A stretch of 64,000 bases of DNA. Source: Mucilaginibacter sp. SG564 (GTDB taxonomy: Bacteria; Bacteroidota; Bacteroidia; Sphingobacteriales; Sphingobacteriaceae). Made by a program: the position numbers and the translations under genes. Positions within the stretch are counted from its first letter, which is position 1. Each line of letters begins with the position of its first letter. The stretch lies in contig NZ_JABGNA010000001.1 of assembly GCF_013149275.1 (NCBI RefSeq), positions 682,001-746,000 of the forward strand, given 5' to 3'. Positions 25,999-35,063 of this stretch are shown here, one piece after another. A model generated the notes under the pieces. The model was not told the origin of the DNA, searched no databases, and saw only the letters and a program-made list of their open reading frames with translations.

Positions 25999-26988
25999 AT
26001 GGAAAGCAGCACACCATTTGAAGGCATTCAGACACCGGACATTCATCATCTGCGCCGGATTGAGGTTTTAAAAAAGTATCCCCAGGTAAAAAAATTGATG
26101 GGCTATGATCCCTGGGCCGCGGTACTTACACTATTTATTGTAGCCGGTCAGCTAAGCTTTGCCTGGGCGGTAGGCGTTTGGTTTCCGCACTTTGGCCCCT
26201 ATTGGTGGCAAATTATTTTGTTATCATACGTAGTTGGAGGCACCATGAACCATTGGGCGGCTATGGCCGTACACGAAATGGCACATAACCTTATGCTTAA
26301 AACCCCGGCGCAGAATAAGGCGTTAGCTATTATTGCCAACATACCTGTTCTGGTTCCAGGAGCCATCGCTTTTAGAAGGCACCATATGAAGCATCACTCC
26401 CATTTAGGTATCGAACAGATAGACAATGATTTCCCGAGCCATTGGGAGGTTAAAATGGTGGGCAAATCGGGGATAAAGAAATTTGTGTGGTTGTTTTTTT
26501 ACATCTTCTTTCTGTTTTTGGTGCGAGGTTTTGATACCAAGCCCACCCGTTGGGAGTGGGCAAATATCATCACGCTGGTCATTACAGATGTGCTTATATT
26601 TATATTCTTAGGTAAAATAGCCATTATTTATTTGCTGCTTTCAACACTATGGGGCTTTAGTTTGCACCCATCTGCGGGGCATTTTATACATGAGCATTTT
26701 GTATTTAAGGAAGGTCAGGAAACCAATTCCTATTACGGGTGGCTCAATTGGGTTTGTTTTAATGTGGGTTATCATAACGAACATCATGACATTATGAATA
26801 TCCCGGGCCGATTTTTACCCCGCTATTATAAAATAACCAAGGAGTTTTATGAGCATCTGGACTCAACCCGATCCTGGACACGGATGTTTTATGAGTTCAT
26901 CACCCAGTCGCGCTTAGGTGCCGATAAACGTTATGTACGTACCGAGCAAATACGCCAGGAAGGACTAAAAATGGCCGAGGGGCTTTAA
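25999..26988 (+). CDS. membrane fatty-acid desaturase, sphingolipid delta-4 desaturase-like
   Basis: About 329 residues from the ATG at 25999 (MESSTPFEG). The N-terminus HHLRRIEVLKKYPQVKKLMGYDP strongly resembles the conserved leader of eukaryotic dihydroceramide delta-4 desaturases (DEGS/DES1). The three histidine boxes are HEMAHN, HHMKHHSH and HNEHHD, interspersed with four hydrophobic helices. Sphingobacteria make ceramide-type lipids, so a long-chain-base desaturase or hydroxylase is plausible. A general acyl-lipid desaturase is the alternative. It is a single gene followed by a strong hairpin at 27074-27109. Confidence 0.85.
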   Translation: MESSTPFEGIQTPDIHHLRRIEVLKKYPQVKKLMGYDPWAAVLTLFIVAGQLSFAWAVGVWFPHFGPYWWQIILLSYVVGGTMNHWAAMAVHEMAHNLMLKTPAQNKALAIIANIPVLVPGAIAFRRHHMKHHSHLGIEQIDNDFPSHWEVKMVGKSGIKKFVWLFFYIFFLFLVRGFDTKPTRWEWANIITLVITDVLIFIFLGKIAIIYLLLSTLWGFSLHPSAGHFIHEHFVFKEGQETNSYYGWLNWVCFNVGYHNEHHDIMNIPGRFLPRYYKITKEFYEHLDSTRSWTRMFYEFITQSRLGADKRYVRTEQIRQEGLKMAEGL

Positions 26989-27073
26989 GGAAAAATAAAG
27001 AGCTGGTATGAGGCGGGCTACTCCTCGATAATTTAATTATAAGCGGAAATTTTCGTATTTTTGTATATACAGC

Positions 27074-27109
27074 AGCCCGGTTTTTCTGACCAAAAAGAAA
27101 AACCGGGCT
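27074..27109. terminator. strong hairpin terminator after the desaturase gene
   Basis: The arms AGCCCGGTTTTTCT (27074-27087) and AGAAAAACCGGGCT (27096-27109) are perfect complements with an 8-base loop. It lies 86 bases after the desaturase stop. Apart from this hairpin, the 26989-27409 gap shows nothing I can assign. Confidence 0.75.
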
Positions 27110-27409
27110 GTTTAGTTAAGGAGAAATATAGCCAGAAATCGACTTGTTTTCAATTTAGTTATTTGACAATCAATTATCTAATACTTTTTAAAGCTTTCAA
27201 AACGGCGCTGAAATTTGTTAAAAAGTGTTAAAATCGATGGTTTTGAATGAGTTTTGAGCTGTTTTTCGATCGCTTTTACCCTGTTTTTGATCAAAAAAGT
27301 GTTAAAATAAAACTTTAAAAAGTTTTTGTACAGCCTGTGTCAAATTTTGTGACCGGTGTTTTATCCTGATCAAATATGTATTTATTTGCGATATCGAATT
27401 GATAAACCC

Positions 27410-28810
27410 ATGTACAACACATTACAAAACGATCTTGATAACCTGGACTATTTATTATCTTTAACTAAAGATAAAGCCGCTGCTTACCTGAATGAAATAA
27501 ATGACAGGCCTGTAAGCGTCAATAATGTTCAGGTAACTATTCCCATCAATCTTCCTGAAAACGGAATTGGCCTGGAGGGTACCTTAAAAGCCTTTTATGA
27601 GCAACATCAGGATAAGATAGTGGCATCATCAGGTCCGCGGTATTGGGGTTTTGTAACCGGTGGCACCACTCCGGCCGCAATTGCCGGCGACTGGCTAAGT
27701 GCGGTGTTTGATCAGAACCCACAGGGAATCAAAGGCTCGGGTGATGTGTCTGCCAATATTGAGTTGCAAACCATTAACTGGCTTATTCAATTGTTTGGCT
27801 TGCCATCCTACTTTAAAGGTGGCTTTGTAACGGGCGCTACCATGTCGAACTTTACCTGTTTGGCCATTGCCCGGCAGTGGGCAGGCAAGCAAAAGGGTAT
27901 TGATATTGCCCGTGAGGGTATCAAAACAGAGATCAGAATATTAACAGCCACTCCACATTCGTCAGCTATTAAATCACTGGCTATGTTGGGTTTGGGGAGT
28001 AGCAATATCATTACAGTAAAAACCGCAGAAGGTAACCGGGAAGCTATGGATACAGCTGATCTGGAAGTTAAATTGCAGGAAAATAAGGATTATCCGGTTA
28101 TTGTGATCAGTAGTGGCGGTACGGTTAATACCGTTGATTTTGATGATATGCAGGCCATTGCTGATTTACAAAAGCAATATACTTTTTATTGGCATATCGA
28201 CGCTGCTTTTGGGGCTTTCGCGGTTTGTTCGGAAAAGCATAGTCATCTGCTAAGCGGATGGGAATTTGCCGATAGTATTACTGTTGATTGCCACAAATGG
28301 CTCAATGTTCCTTATGATGGCGCTATATACCTTGTTCATGAAAAACACGCGGCATTTCAGTTGCAAACGTTTCAGAACAGTAATGCCCCCTATTTAGGCG
28401 ATCCGGCTACCGACTTTAGTTTCCTGAACTTCGGGCCTGAAAACTCCAGGCGCTTAAGAGCCTTGCCGGCCTGGTTTGCATTACAAGCCTATGGTCGCAG
28501 CGGATTTGGATGGATTGTGGAAAATAATATAGCGCTGGCCAATCAATTTGCGCAGCTACTGGAGCAAAACACCATATTTAAATTAGTCGCGCCTGTAAGG
28601 TTGAACGTAGTTTGTTTTACTATAGATAGCGAAGAAGATAGAGGCCGTAAACTAGCCCTGATATTGGAAAAGCTCAAAGTATCAGGTAAGTTATTCATCT
28701 CTCCGACGTCCTATAAAGGAGTACCTTGTTTGCGGGCAGCATTTGTAAACTGGCGAACTACGGAAGAGGATATTTTGATAGCTATTAATGAATTGACCAA
28801 GGCTTCCTGA
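27410..28810 (+). CDS. PLP-dependent amino-acid decarboxylase (group II)
   Basis: About 466 residues from the ATG at 27410 (MYNTLQNDLDNL). An upstream in-frame ATG at 27356 is less likely. The fold-type I signature is clear: GFVTGATMSNFTCLAIARQW binds the phosphate, HIDAAFGAF holds the aspartate that pairs with the PLP nitrogen, and TVDCHKWLNVPYDGA carries the Schiff-base lysine. This fits the aromatic-L-amino-acid, glutamate or diaminobutyrate decarboxylase family. The substrate cannot be decided. It has no obvious operon partner. Confidence 0.87.
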   Translation: MYNTLQNDLDNLDYLLSLTKDKAAAYLNEINDRPVSVNNVQVTIPINLPENGIGLEGTLKAFYEQHQDKIVASSGPRYWGFVTGGTTPAAIAGDWLSAVFDQNPQGIKGSGDVSANIELQTINWLIQLFGLPSYFKGGFVTGATMSNFTCLAIARQWAGKQKGIDIAREGIKTEIRILTATPHSSAIKSLAMLGLGSSNIITVKTAEGNREAMDTADLEVKLQENKDYPVIVISSGGTVNTVDFDDMQAIADLQKQYTFYWHIDAAFGAFAVCSEKHSHLLSGWEFADSITVDCHKWLNVPYDGAIYLVHEKHAAFQLQTFQNSNAPYLGDPATDFSFLNFGPENSRRLRALPAWFALQAYGRSGFGWIVENNIALANQFAQLLEQNTIFKLVAPVRLNVVCFTIDSEEDRGRKLALILEKLKVSGKLFISPTSYKGVPCLRAAFVNWRTTEEDILIAINELTKAS

Positions 28811-28998
28811 CCGGTAAATACGTACTGATTTAAAATAATAAAGTTGACTTATTTGTTTAATGAACTTTAAAAATAAGCAGATAATCAGATTGTTATGTGT
28901 TTTAGTTGAAGGATTGGTGCCTATTGATAGATTAATGCTTGTAAACAGATAAGTGATTTTTGCTTATTACATCTAAAAAAAATTAACGTTATATTGCA

Positions 28999-29018
28999 AT
29001 ACTCCATGATTGGAGTAT
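28999..29018. promoter_or_regulatory. perfect inverted repeat upstream of the GlxA-type regulator
   Basis: ATACTCCA-TGAT-TGGAGTAT is an 8-base perfect inverted repeat 47 bases before the start codon at 29066. It is a candidate operator, possibly for autoregulation. The rest of the 28811-29065 gap is AT-rich with nothing assignable. Confidence 0.45.
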
Positions 29019-29065
29019 ACGTCAATTTGGGGAAGTAAAAACCTGCATTATAAACCATTTACTGT

Positions 29066-30043
29066 ATGAAACATATATCGATACTGGTTCCTAAACGGGC
29101 CATACTCGGAAGCCTGGAAGGGTCTCGTCAATTGCTTACGCAAGTGAACCAATTTTTTTTGGCGGCCGGCAAAGACCCTATTTTTAAAGTTGAACTGGTT
29201 GGCCTTACCATGGAAACTCCGGTTAGCGGTGGCTTATTTACCGTTAATGCCAATAAGCTGATCGGTGAAGTTGAAAAGACCGATCTGATCATTATTCCTG
29301 CCATTGATGGTAATATCAGTGAAGAAGTGGAGAATAATAAAGAGTTTTTACCCTGGTTAACCGAACAATATAATAAAGGAGCCGAGATCGCCAGTTTGTG
29401 CATGGGGGCTTTTTTATTAGCCTCAACCGGCTTGTTAACCGGCAAAAAATGCGCTACACACTGGATGTTTGCCAATGAATTCAGGCGGATGTTCCCGGAT
29501 GTTAACCTGGTTACCGAAAAGATCATTACAGATGAGCAGGGCATTTATTCGAGCGGGGGGGCCTTCTCCTACTTGAATCTTATTTTATATCTTATTGAAA
29601 AATACGCCGGTCGTGACATTGCCATTTTAAGTGCCAAGGTTTTTGCCATTGAAATGGAGCGGAATAGCCAATCGTCATTCATCATATTTCAGGGGCAAAA
29701 AGATCATGCAGATGATCCGATCAAAAAAGCACAGGAATTTATTGAAAAGAATTACCAGGAAAAAATCACGGTAGAGCAACTGGCCTCGATGTTTGCTCTT
29801 GGTCGCCGAAACCTGGAACGCCGCTTTAAAAAAGCCACAGCAAATACCGTGGCCGAATATATACAGCGTGTAAAGATCGAGGCTGCTAAAGTAAGCCTGG
29901 AAACTTCGCGCGAGAATGTGAACGAAGTAATGTATAACGTAGGCTATACCGATACCAAAGCTTTTCGTACTACATTTAAGCGTATAACAGGCCTCTCTCC
30001 TATTGATTACCGGAATAAGTACCAACGGGAGTACGCCACGTAA
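29066..30043 (+). CDS. GlxA-family AraC-type transcriptional regulator
   Basis: The 325-residue protein has an N-terminal DJ-1/PfpI-like domain (about 1-190) with the nucleophile-elbow-like ASLCMGAFLLASTGLLTGKK. The C-terminal AraC helix-turn-helix pair runs about 220-320, with VEQLASMFALGRRNLERRFK, then VNEVMYNVGYTDTKAFRTTF and LSPIDYRNKY. Such regulators sense small metabolites through the amidotransferase-like domain. The flanking PLP decarboxylase and haem proteins are possible targets, but nothing in the sequence proves it. Confidence 0.9.
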   Translation: MKHISILVPKRAILGSLEGSRQLLTQVNQFFLAAGKDPIFKVELVGLTMETPVSGGLFTVNANKLIGEVEKTDLIIIPAIDGNISEEVENNKEFLPWLTEQYNKGAEIASLCMGAFLLASTGLLTGKKCATHWMFANEFRRMFPDVNLVTEKIITDEQGIYSSGGAFSYLNLILYLIEKYAGRDIAILSAKVFAIEMERNSQSSFIIFQGQKDHADDPIKKAQEFIEKNYQEKITVEQLASMFALGRRNLERRFKKATANTVAEYIQRVKIEAAKVSLETSRENVNEVMYNVGYTDTKAFRTTFKRITGLSPIDYRNKYQREYAT

Positions 30044-30053
30044 TACAGATCTT

Positions 30054-30098
30054 TAATAATGCCTTGTTGCTATTTTAAAAAAGCATCAGGGCATTATT
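30054..30098. terminator. possible bidirectional terminator between convergent genes
   Basis: TAATAATGCC (30054-30063) pairs with GGCATTATT (30090-30098), and inner GC pairs extend the stem. Its right arm overlaps the end of the small lipoprotein gene. The stem is AT-rich, so strength is doubtful. Confidence 0.4.
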
Positions 30099-30568
30099 GA
30101 AGGCTTCTGAGAAAAGATGTAACTAATACGTTCCTGCTGATGTGTTGTATCAGTATCTATCGCTAATTCCCTTCCTGTAAATCGTTGATAATTAGTTGTA
30201 ACGTTTCCAGTATTTGAACTGATTGTTTTAATCACTTCAACAGATAACAGGTCGCCGGGTATCCTGGCACCAAACCAGCGATCATCGTCCTGCTGTTTCC
30301 AGGTAACCAGTGTCAGGTTTTCTCCCGGCGGATAGTTTGCTGAACCTAAAAGAGCTGTTTTTAAGGCTAGGTCATTGCCGTAGAGAGTTGACATGGTTTG
30401 CTCCTTTTTGTTGATGAATGAGGTGATCACTTTTAAGCCAGCTTTGCTAAAGTTAAACGAAGCGGGTATAGCGGCTTTCTTATTTAAAAGTTCCTCGACG
30501 GGTTTACGGTTATTACAGGCCGATACTATCAAAACAGAGGCCGCGAATAATATATGAGTAATTTTCAT
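30086..30568 (-). CDS. small lipoprotein of unknown function
   Basis: The 160-residue protein has a lipoprotein signal peptide (FAASVLIVSACNNRK) with the likely lipidated Cys18. The mature part holds a Trp-containing segment (LTLVTWKQQDDDRWFGARIP, about 86-105), followed by strands. No family is recognised. It lies 17 bases after the cytochrome P460-like gene in the same direction and is probably its operon partner in the cell envelope. Confidence 0.75.
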   Translation of the reverse strand: MKITHILFAASVLIVSACNNRKPVEELLNKKAAIPASFNFSKAGLKVITSFINKKEQTMSTLYGNDLALKTALLGSANYPPGENLTLVTWKQQDDDRWFGARIPGDLLSVEVIKTISSNTGNVTTNYQRFTGRELAIDTDTTHQQERISYIFSQKPSIMP

Positions 30569-30585
30569 GATGATTTCCTGATAGA

Positions 30586-31548
30586 TTAGTGTTCAATTGG
30601 TGATGTGAAAACAAAGTCGGTGTTACTTAAGGGTTTATGACAGCTCACACACTCATTAGTAAACAGGGCTGTTTTACCATAAGGCACAAGCTTATCAGTT
30701 TTAAATCGGGCCCAACCCCATCCGGCAGTTGAGGCATACTTTTTATCGTCCTTAATCATATACTCCACCTGCTTAAATGCGCCGGTGTGTATATTGCCAT
30801 CTTTATCGGTTACCTGATCCCAGGCCACTTTGGCAAACGTTGTTCCATTGGGCCATGGATTAATATGATGTTCGCGAATGGCTTTTATGGCTATCGGATT
30901 ACCGAAGATCACTCGCATAGTGCCATTATCAAAACGTTCGGTGGTACTGATGGTTTCCCCGTTTTTATAGTCTGGAATATAAGTAATTCCGTTTAAGGCT
31001 TTGGGCAGTTTAGCTAAAGTGGTAGTTGTTTTTTGCCAATGCGCATATTGCTTATCGGCCGTGTTTATTTTAGCGGTATCTCCCGGGATTTGCTTAGGCG
31101 AAAAGGACGAGACGTATTTTTTCAATATCTCCAGATCGCTTTTGGAAATGGCAGCCGAGGGATGAACCAGTTCGTAATCCTTTATAGGCATAGCACCAGC
31201 GGCTATCTGGTTAACGGCTTCCCAAAGCATGGCTTTTTGATCGGCTGGTGCCAGATTTTTCCAGTTGGAAAAATTTAAGTGTTTGCGACCGGTATTCACG
31301 TGACCGGCTACTCTCCAATAAACAGGTGATATCTGATCATACCAGCGTAGGTTGGTTTCATTGGAGTGGCAATCATAACAAGCCCGTGTCAATATACTTT
31401 TTACTTCTGTCGGAGCTTCTATTTCTGCCGTTACCGGTGGATTGGTGATCTGAGGGCGAATGAATTGTATAGACAAAAAGCCGATCAGCAAAATAGCTCC
31501 TATGACTATGGGTTTTCTTTTGAATAGGTTGGAATTTGGGGTATTCAT
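30586..31548 (-). CDS. haem-binding domain / cytochrome P460 fusion protein
   Basis: The 320-residue protein has an N-terminal membrane anchor (about 14-27, IVIGAILLIGFLSI). A haem-binding domain follows, with the c-type motif CYDCH (about 53-57) and SPVYWRVAGHVNTGRKHLNFSNW. A cytochrome P460-like C-terminal domain (about 185-320) ends in a second c-type motif, CVSCH. It should be exported and hold two haems. P460 proteins oxidise or detoxify small nitrogen compounds, but many homologues in Bacteroidota are uncharacterised. It precedes the small lipoprotein gene. Confidence 0.82.
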   Translation of the reverse strand: MNTPNSNLFKRKPIVIGAILLIGFLSIQFIRPQITNPPVTAEIEAPTEVKSILTRACYDCHSNETNLRWYDQISPVYWRVAGHVNTGRKHLNFSNWKNLAPADQKAMLWEAVNQIAAGAMPIKDYELVHPSAAISKSDLEILKKYVSSFSPKQIPGDTAKINTADKQYAHWQKTTTTLAKLPKALNGITYIPDYKNGETISTTERFDNGTMRVIFGNPIAIKAIREHHINPWPNGTTFAKVAWDQVTDKDGNIHTGAFKQVEYMIKDDKKYASTAGWGWARFKTDKLVPYGKTALFTNECVSCHKPLSNTDFVFTSPIEH

Positions 31549-31704
31549 AGTTCAATGATTATACAGCAAAGTTGTTTAATAATAAACACTTATACGCATA
31601 ACCAGTGTCGAAGTAGACAATTTCAAAGGCGAACCGGACATTTTAACGGTTGAGTTATACAGGTGCCCGTTCATCAGACCTCAAAAAAGTACGGGGAGAC
31701 GGTT

Positions 31705-32856
31705 TTAGCCAGCCTCTGCCGCTTTATCCAGATCCAATTGAAAGATGGTCTTGTTGGTATCACTTATTTCAATATTCTTATCACCCTCAAGATTAATAAT
31801 AACATCGTTATTTTTAAAAGCCATAGTGGCATGCAGGTTATATTTTCCCTGAGGTATCTGTGTTGCTGTAAATTCTGAACTTTGATCATTGGCTGGTTTG
31901 TCGAGTGTAATAATATCGCCTGCGTCGGATTTTAGTGTAACAACAGCCGCATTAAATCCTCCCTCAATGATATCGGCTGCCTCGGGTGCGGATAACATAG
32001 CCTGAGCTAAATGCAGATCGACGGTTATATCTGCTGTTTTTCCATCCGTTTTATTACTGTTATCTGTTGAGGTGCTATCGTTTCCGCTTAATGGTAATAC
32101 CAGGTCTTTTAATCCATCAATAAATTTCATAACCCGTCCCGAAAAGAATCCCGAAATAAATGAAAACAATAAAAGCCCTTTACCTATGCTGATATCTGTC
32201 ATTTTGGAGTTGCTGCCGCTTAATAAATTGTATCCAAGCACCAAAACAAGAGCACATATGGGGGCGTAAAACATTTTTGATACCTGCCCAGATATTTCAG
32301 CAGGGTCGAACGGCCCTGTATCCGCATCTCCAGCCAATTTTAATGCCTGGCGGTTGGCAATACTTACATAATAAATTAAACTTACCAGAACGCCTATAAG
32401 AGCCCAAAACAACACCTCGGCATAAGTGCCTGTTCCAACAAACCAGAAAAAATCATTCACAATGATCTCCGCATTGGTAAGGTATGCCTTGGCATCTTTA
32501 TTGTTAAGATTGATCAATAAACTATCCATACGTTTGAGACGGTATTCATCTATGCGTCCGTCATATTCATTTCTTAAAAAGTTAAACAGCGCACGATCGC
32601 GTTCTCTCCGGTTTGCAAATACAGCTTTTTTAACCGCTGGGTCTTTTGATGCCAACTGAGCCGAATCAGGATCAGGATATACAGCAAGTACATTATCAAT
32701 ATTCAACAATTGCGTATTGTCCAGTTTTTTATGATCGGTACCCTTATAGCAAAGATGAAGTGCGGTATAAATCATCGCAATAAAAACAAGTATCACGCAA
32801 AGGGTCAGTAGCCAACCGGCTCCGCTCCAGGTTTTTGCTTTAAAAAATGACAACAT
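31705..32856 (-). CDS. four-helix membrane protein at the end of the injection-system operon
   Basis: The 383-residue protein has a transmembrane helix at about 14-33 (GWLLTLCVILVFIAMIYTAL). A soluble domain of about 100 residues follows, then three more helices (about 140-165, 195-212, 227-245). The C-terminal soluble part (about 275-383) has beta-rich repeats like YNLHATMAFKNNDVIINLEG. I do not recognise the family. It lies 32 bases behind the amidase in the same direction, with no terminator between, so it is probably the last gene of the operon. A role in membrane anchoring or release of the particle is only a guess. Confidence 0.7.
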   Translation of the reverse strand: MLSFFKAKTWSGAGWLLTLCVILVFIAMIYTALHLCYKGTDHKKLDNTQLLNIDNVLAVYPDPDSAQLASKDPAVKKAVFANRRERDRALFNFLRNEYDGRIDEYRLKRMDSLLINLNNKDAKAYLTNAEIIVNDFFWFVGTGTYAEVLFWALIGVLVSLIYYVSIANRQALKLAGDADTGPFDPAEISGQVSKMFYAPICALVLVLGYNLLSGSNSKMTDISIGKGLLLFSFISGFFSGRVMKFIDGLKDLVLPLSGNDSTSTDNSNKTDGKTADITVDLHLAQAMLSAPEAADIIEGGFNAAVVTLKSDAGDIITLDKPANDQSSEFTATQIPQGKYNLHATMAFKNNDVIINLEGDKNIEISDTNKTIFQLDLDKAAEAG

Positions 32857-32888
32857 GATTTTTTATGGTTTGAGGTTTTAAAAATTAG

Positions 32889-33701
32889 TTAAGACAAATA
32901 GCTGCTGAACACCCATTCGTCTGCCGTGTTACTTATTTTACTCCATTGATTGGTTGTGGTATAAATGGCAACCTGAGTATCTTGAGTAATTGTGCGCAAA
33001 ATAGGATACGATGTACCTGGCCCTGAGCGGACGTTTAATACATCTGTATTTACAATCATAGATGCAATTTGGGATATCGAAGTTTCATCGAGTTGCTTTA
33101 TTCTACTAGCAATCAGAGGAAAGAAATTAGCTTCGGCAGATGTAATGGTATTGTTGCCGAAAAACGCAGTGCCCGGACAAGTTTTCTGTTGATTGCCAAC
33201 CTGATTATTATTAACCACACTTTCAGGGAATCTTTTACCTGAACGGTCAAACCAATGATGATAAACTACTTGCTCTTTTACCGGTTTCAGATCAAACTTC
33301 ATACAAAGTATAGCATTTAAAAATACAATAGTATCCTTATGCGGTAGGGTCATTTGATCATGCCCTGCATCAAAGTTACCTAAGTTTTCGATACAAATGG
33401 CCCCTGAGTTTGCACCAAAAATGCCTGCTGGTGTGATATTTATTGGGCGGCATAGCCCAATGTTACCGGAAGGGAAAGTGGTCAGATTCTGCGCGATGTC
33501 GCTCCAGTCATTATTATGGATATGATAGCTTCTCATAGATTCGAGCCAATACATTTCCCCTTGACTAGGGCTTAGTGAACTGTAATTTGGCTCCCAGGTA
33601 TGATGGTTTTGTATCATTTTAATGCTTCTGGAAAAAACTGTGTTTACCAGATACTGCTGAAACTCCTGTGGGGTGTATATATGAAATTGTGCTAAGGCCA
33701 T
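32889..33701 (-). CDS. N-acetylmuramoyl-L-alanine amidase-like protein with SH3 domain
   Basis: The 270-residue protein has an amidase_2/PGRP-type domain (about 25-190). Candidate zinc ligands and active-site residues are in QNHHTWEPNYSS, SYHIHNNDWSD, AICIENLGNFD, VYHHWFDRSG and KTCPGTAFFG. A bacterial SH3 domain follows (about 212-270, TDVLNVRSGPGTSYPILRTI). There is no signal peptide, so it would act from inside the cell or travel with the particle. It lies between the AAA+ ATPase and the membrane protein in the eCIS operon. Release by lysis, passage through peptidoglycan or cargo function are all possible. Confidence 0.82.
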   Translation of the reverse strand: MALAQFHIYTPQEFQQYLVNTVFSRSIKMIQNHHTWEPNYSSLSPSQGEMYWLESMRSYHIHNNDWSDIAQNLTTFPSGNIGLCRPINITPAGIFGANSGAICIENLGNFDAGHDQMTLPHKDTIVFLNAILCMKFDLKPVKEQVVYHHWFDRSGKRFPESVVNNNQVGNQQKTCPGTAFFGNNTITSAEANFFPLIASRIKQLDETSISQIASMIVNTDVLNVRSGPGTSYPILRTITQDTQVAIYTTTNQWSKISNTADEWVFSSYLS

Positions 33702-33728
33702 GTTCTTTCCTCCGGTTATGTGGTTTAA

Positions 33729-35045
33729 TTAACTCATGGTACGTTCTTCTTTACGATACTCTTTTCTTATCGCTTCTATCAAGTCGCTGAGGCGTATGTA
33801 TTGATCATTTTTGGATATAGATTGCAGCGCGGCGTAATGGATGATGTTAAGTATAGCTGCCCCGGTTAATTCATATTTATCAGCCAGGTCCTTTAATTGG
33901 ATGCAGGGTTCTGGCCCGCATGATTCAGGGAATGCTTTTTCCCATAATTTTAGCCGCTCCTGCGCATTTGGCATAGAGAAATGTATGATCGTATGGAAGC
34001 GTCTTAAGAAAGCATCATCCATATTACTTTTCAGGTTGGATGCGAGTATGAGCAGGCCGGGAAAATCTTCTATGCGTTGCAGTAGGTAACTTACTTCCTG
34101 GTTGGCGTACCTGTCATGAGAGCTTTGCACGCCGGTACGCTTACCAAATAAGGCATCTGCTTCGTCAAAAAACAATATCCAGTTTTTATTTTCGGCTTTC
34201 AGGAATACTTTCTCCAGGTTTTTTTCTGTTTCGCCTATGTATTTACTTACCACCTGCGAGAGGTCAATACGATACACTTCTTTATCAAAGTACTTGCCAA
34301 GTAGGGTGGCTGTTAATGTTTTGCCCGTTCCTGAAGGGCCATGAAACAGTGCCCTGTAGCCTGGTTTTATTTTTCTTTTCAGTACCTCATCCTGCATCAA
34401 TGTATCATTATGTTTCACCCATATCATAATCTCATTAAGCTGGTTCTGAGTATAATTGTTCAATACAAGATCGTCCCACGTCATGGCCGTTGCAATATTT
34501 TTTGCCGGAAAATCGGGACTGAATTTAGGTACTGTTTCGGCACCTGTAAGAAAACGGCTTACCCATTCTGCATCAAGTATGATCCTGCCGCTCATTAATG
34601 GTTCGCCCTCTTTAACGGTTTCCATAGACAGTACGCCATGTTTAACCAATACGCCATGAGTGAGTAGATACTGAACTGCAAGGCGTTTGTCGATATCATT
34701 ACTACCTAATATGAACTGAACGGTTTCACCGGTGGGCAGTAATCCGCGGTGGTTATTTCCTTTTATTCCTCCAAATTCAGGAAAATCGCCGCCATTTGGT
34801 AAAAACTCTTGTATAATGTTTTCAAAAAAGGATGTACGCAAATGCGGGGCCAGCGCGGTTAAAAGGATAATGTATTCCTCGATAGGAAGCTTCTTTTCGA
34901 TAATAAACCCATTAATTGAGCTGCCATCGTCCATGATGGTAACTGGTGGAAAAGAAGTTTCTGTATTATTGAAATGCGCTTGCAGGCGATTATGTATCAC
35001 CTGATAAAGTACTTCCAAAGAGCTGGTTATTGATTGAGCCTGCAT
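33729..35045 (-). CDS. AAA+ ATPase of the contractile injection system (Afp15-like)
   Basis: The 438-residue protein has an N-terminal helical domain (about 1-190) and one AAA+ module. Walker A is HGPSGTGKTLTATLLG (about 237-252), Walker B ILFFDEADALFGKRTG (about 290-305), and the second region of homology holds NMDDAFLRRFHTIIHF with the arginine finger. In Afp and PVC clusters this conserved ATPase (Afp15/PVC15) is needed for assembly or cargo loading. It follows directly after the five cargo genes, in line with a loading role. Confidence 0.9.
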   Translation of the reverse strand: MQAQSITSSLEVLYQVIHNRLQAHFNNTETSFPPVTIMDDGSSINGFIIEKKLPIEEYIILLTALAPHLRTSFFENIIQEFLPNGGDFPEFGGIKGNNHRGLLPTGETVQFILGSNDIDKRLAVQYLLTHGVLVKHGVLSMETVKEGEPLMSGRIILDAEWVSRFLTGAETVPKFSPDFPAKNIATAMTWDDLVLNNYTQNQLNEIMIWVKHNDTLMQDEVLKRKIKPGYRALFHGPSGTGKTLTATLLGKYFDKEVYRIDLSQVVSKYIGETEKNLEKVFLKAENKNWILFFDEADALFGKRTGVQSSHDRYANQEVSYLLQRIEDFPGLLILASNLKSNMDDAFLRRFHTIIHFSMPNAQERLKLWEKAFPESCGPEPCIQLKDLADKYELTGAAILNIIHYAALQSISKNDQYIRLSDLIEAIRKEYRKEERTMS

Positions 35046-35063
35046 GGTGTCTAAGCTTTAATA

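Noticed and set aside
33841..34089. Open frames opposite the ATPase gene and many similar antisense frames
   Set aside because: They lie wholly within well-supported genes, have no recognisable domains and no coupling to neighbours.
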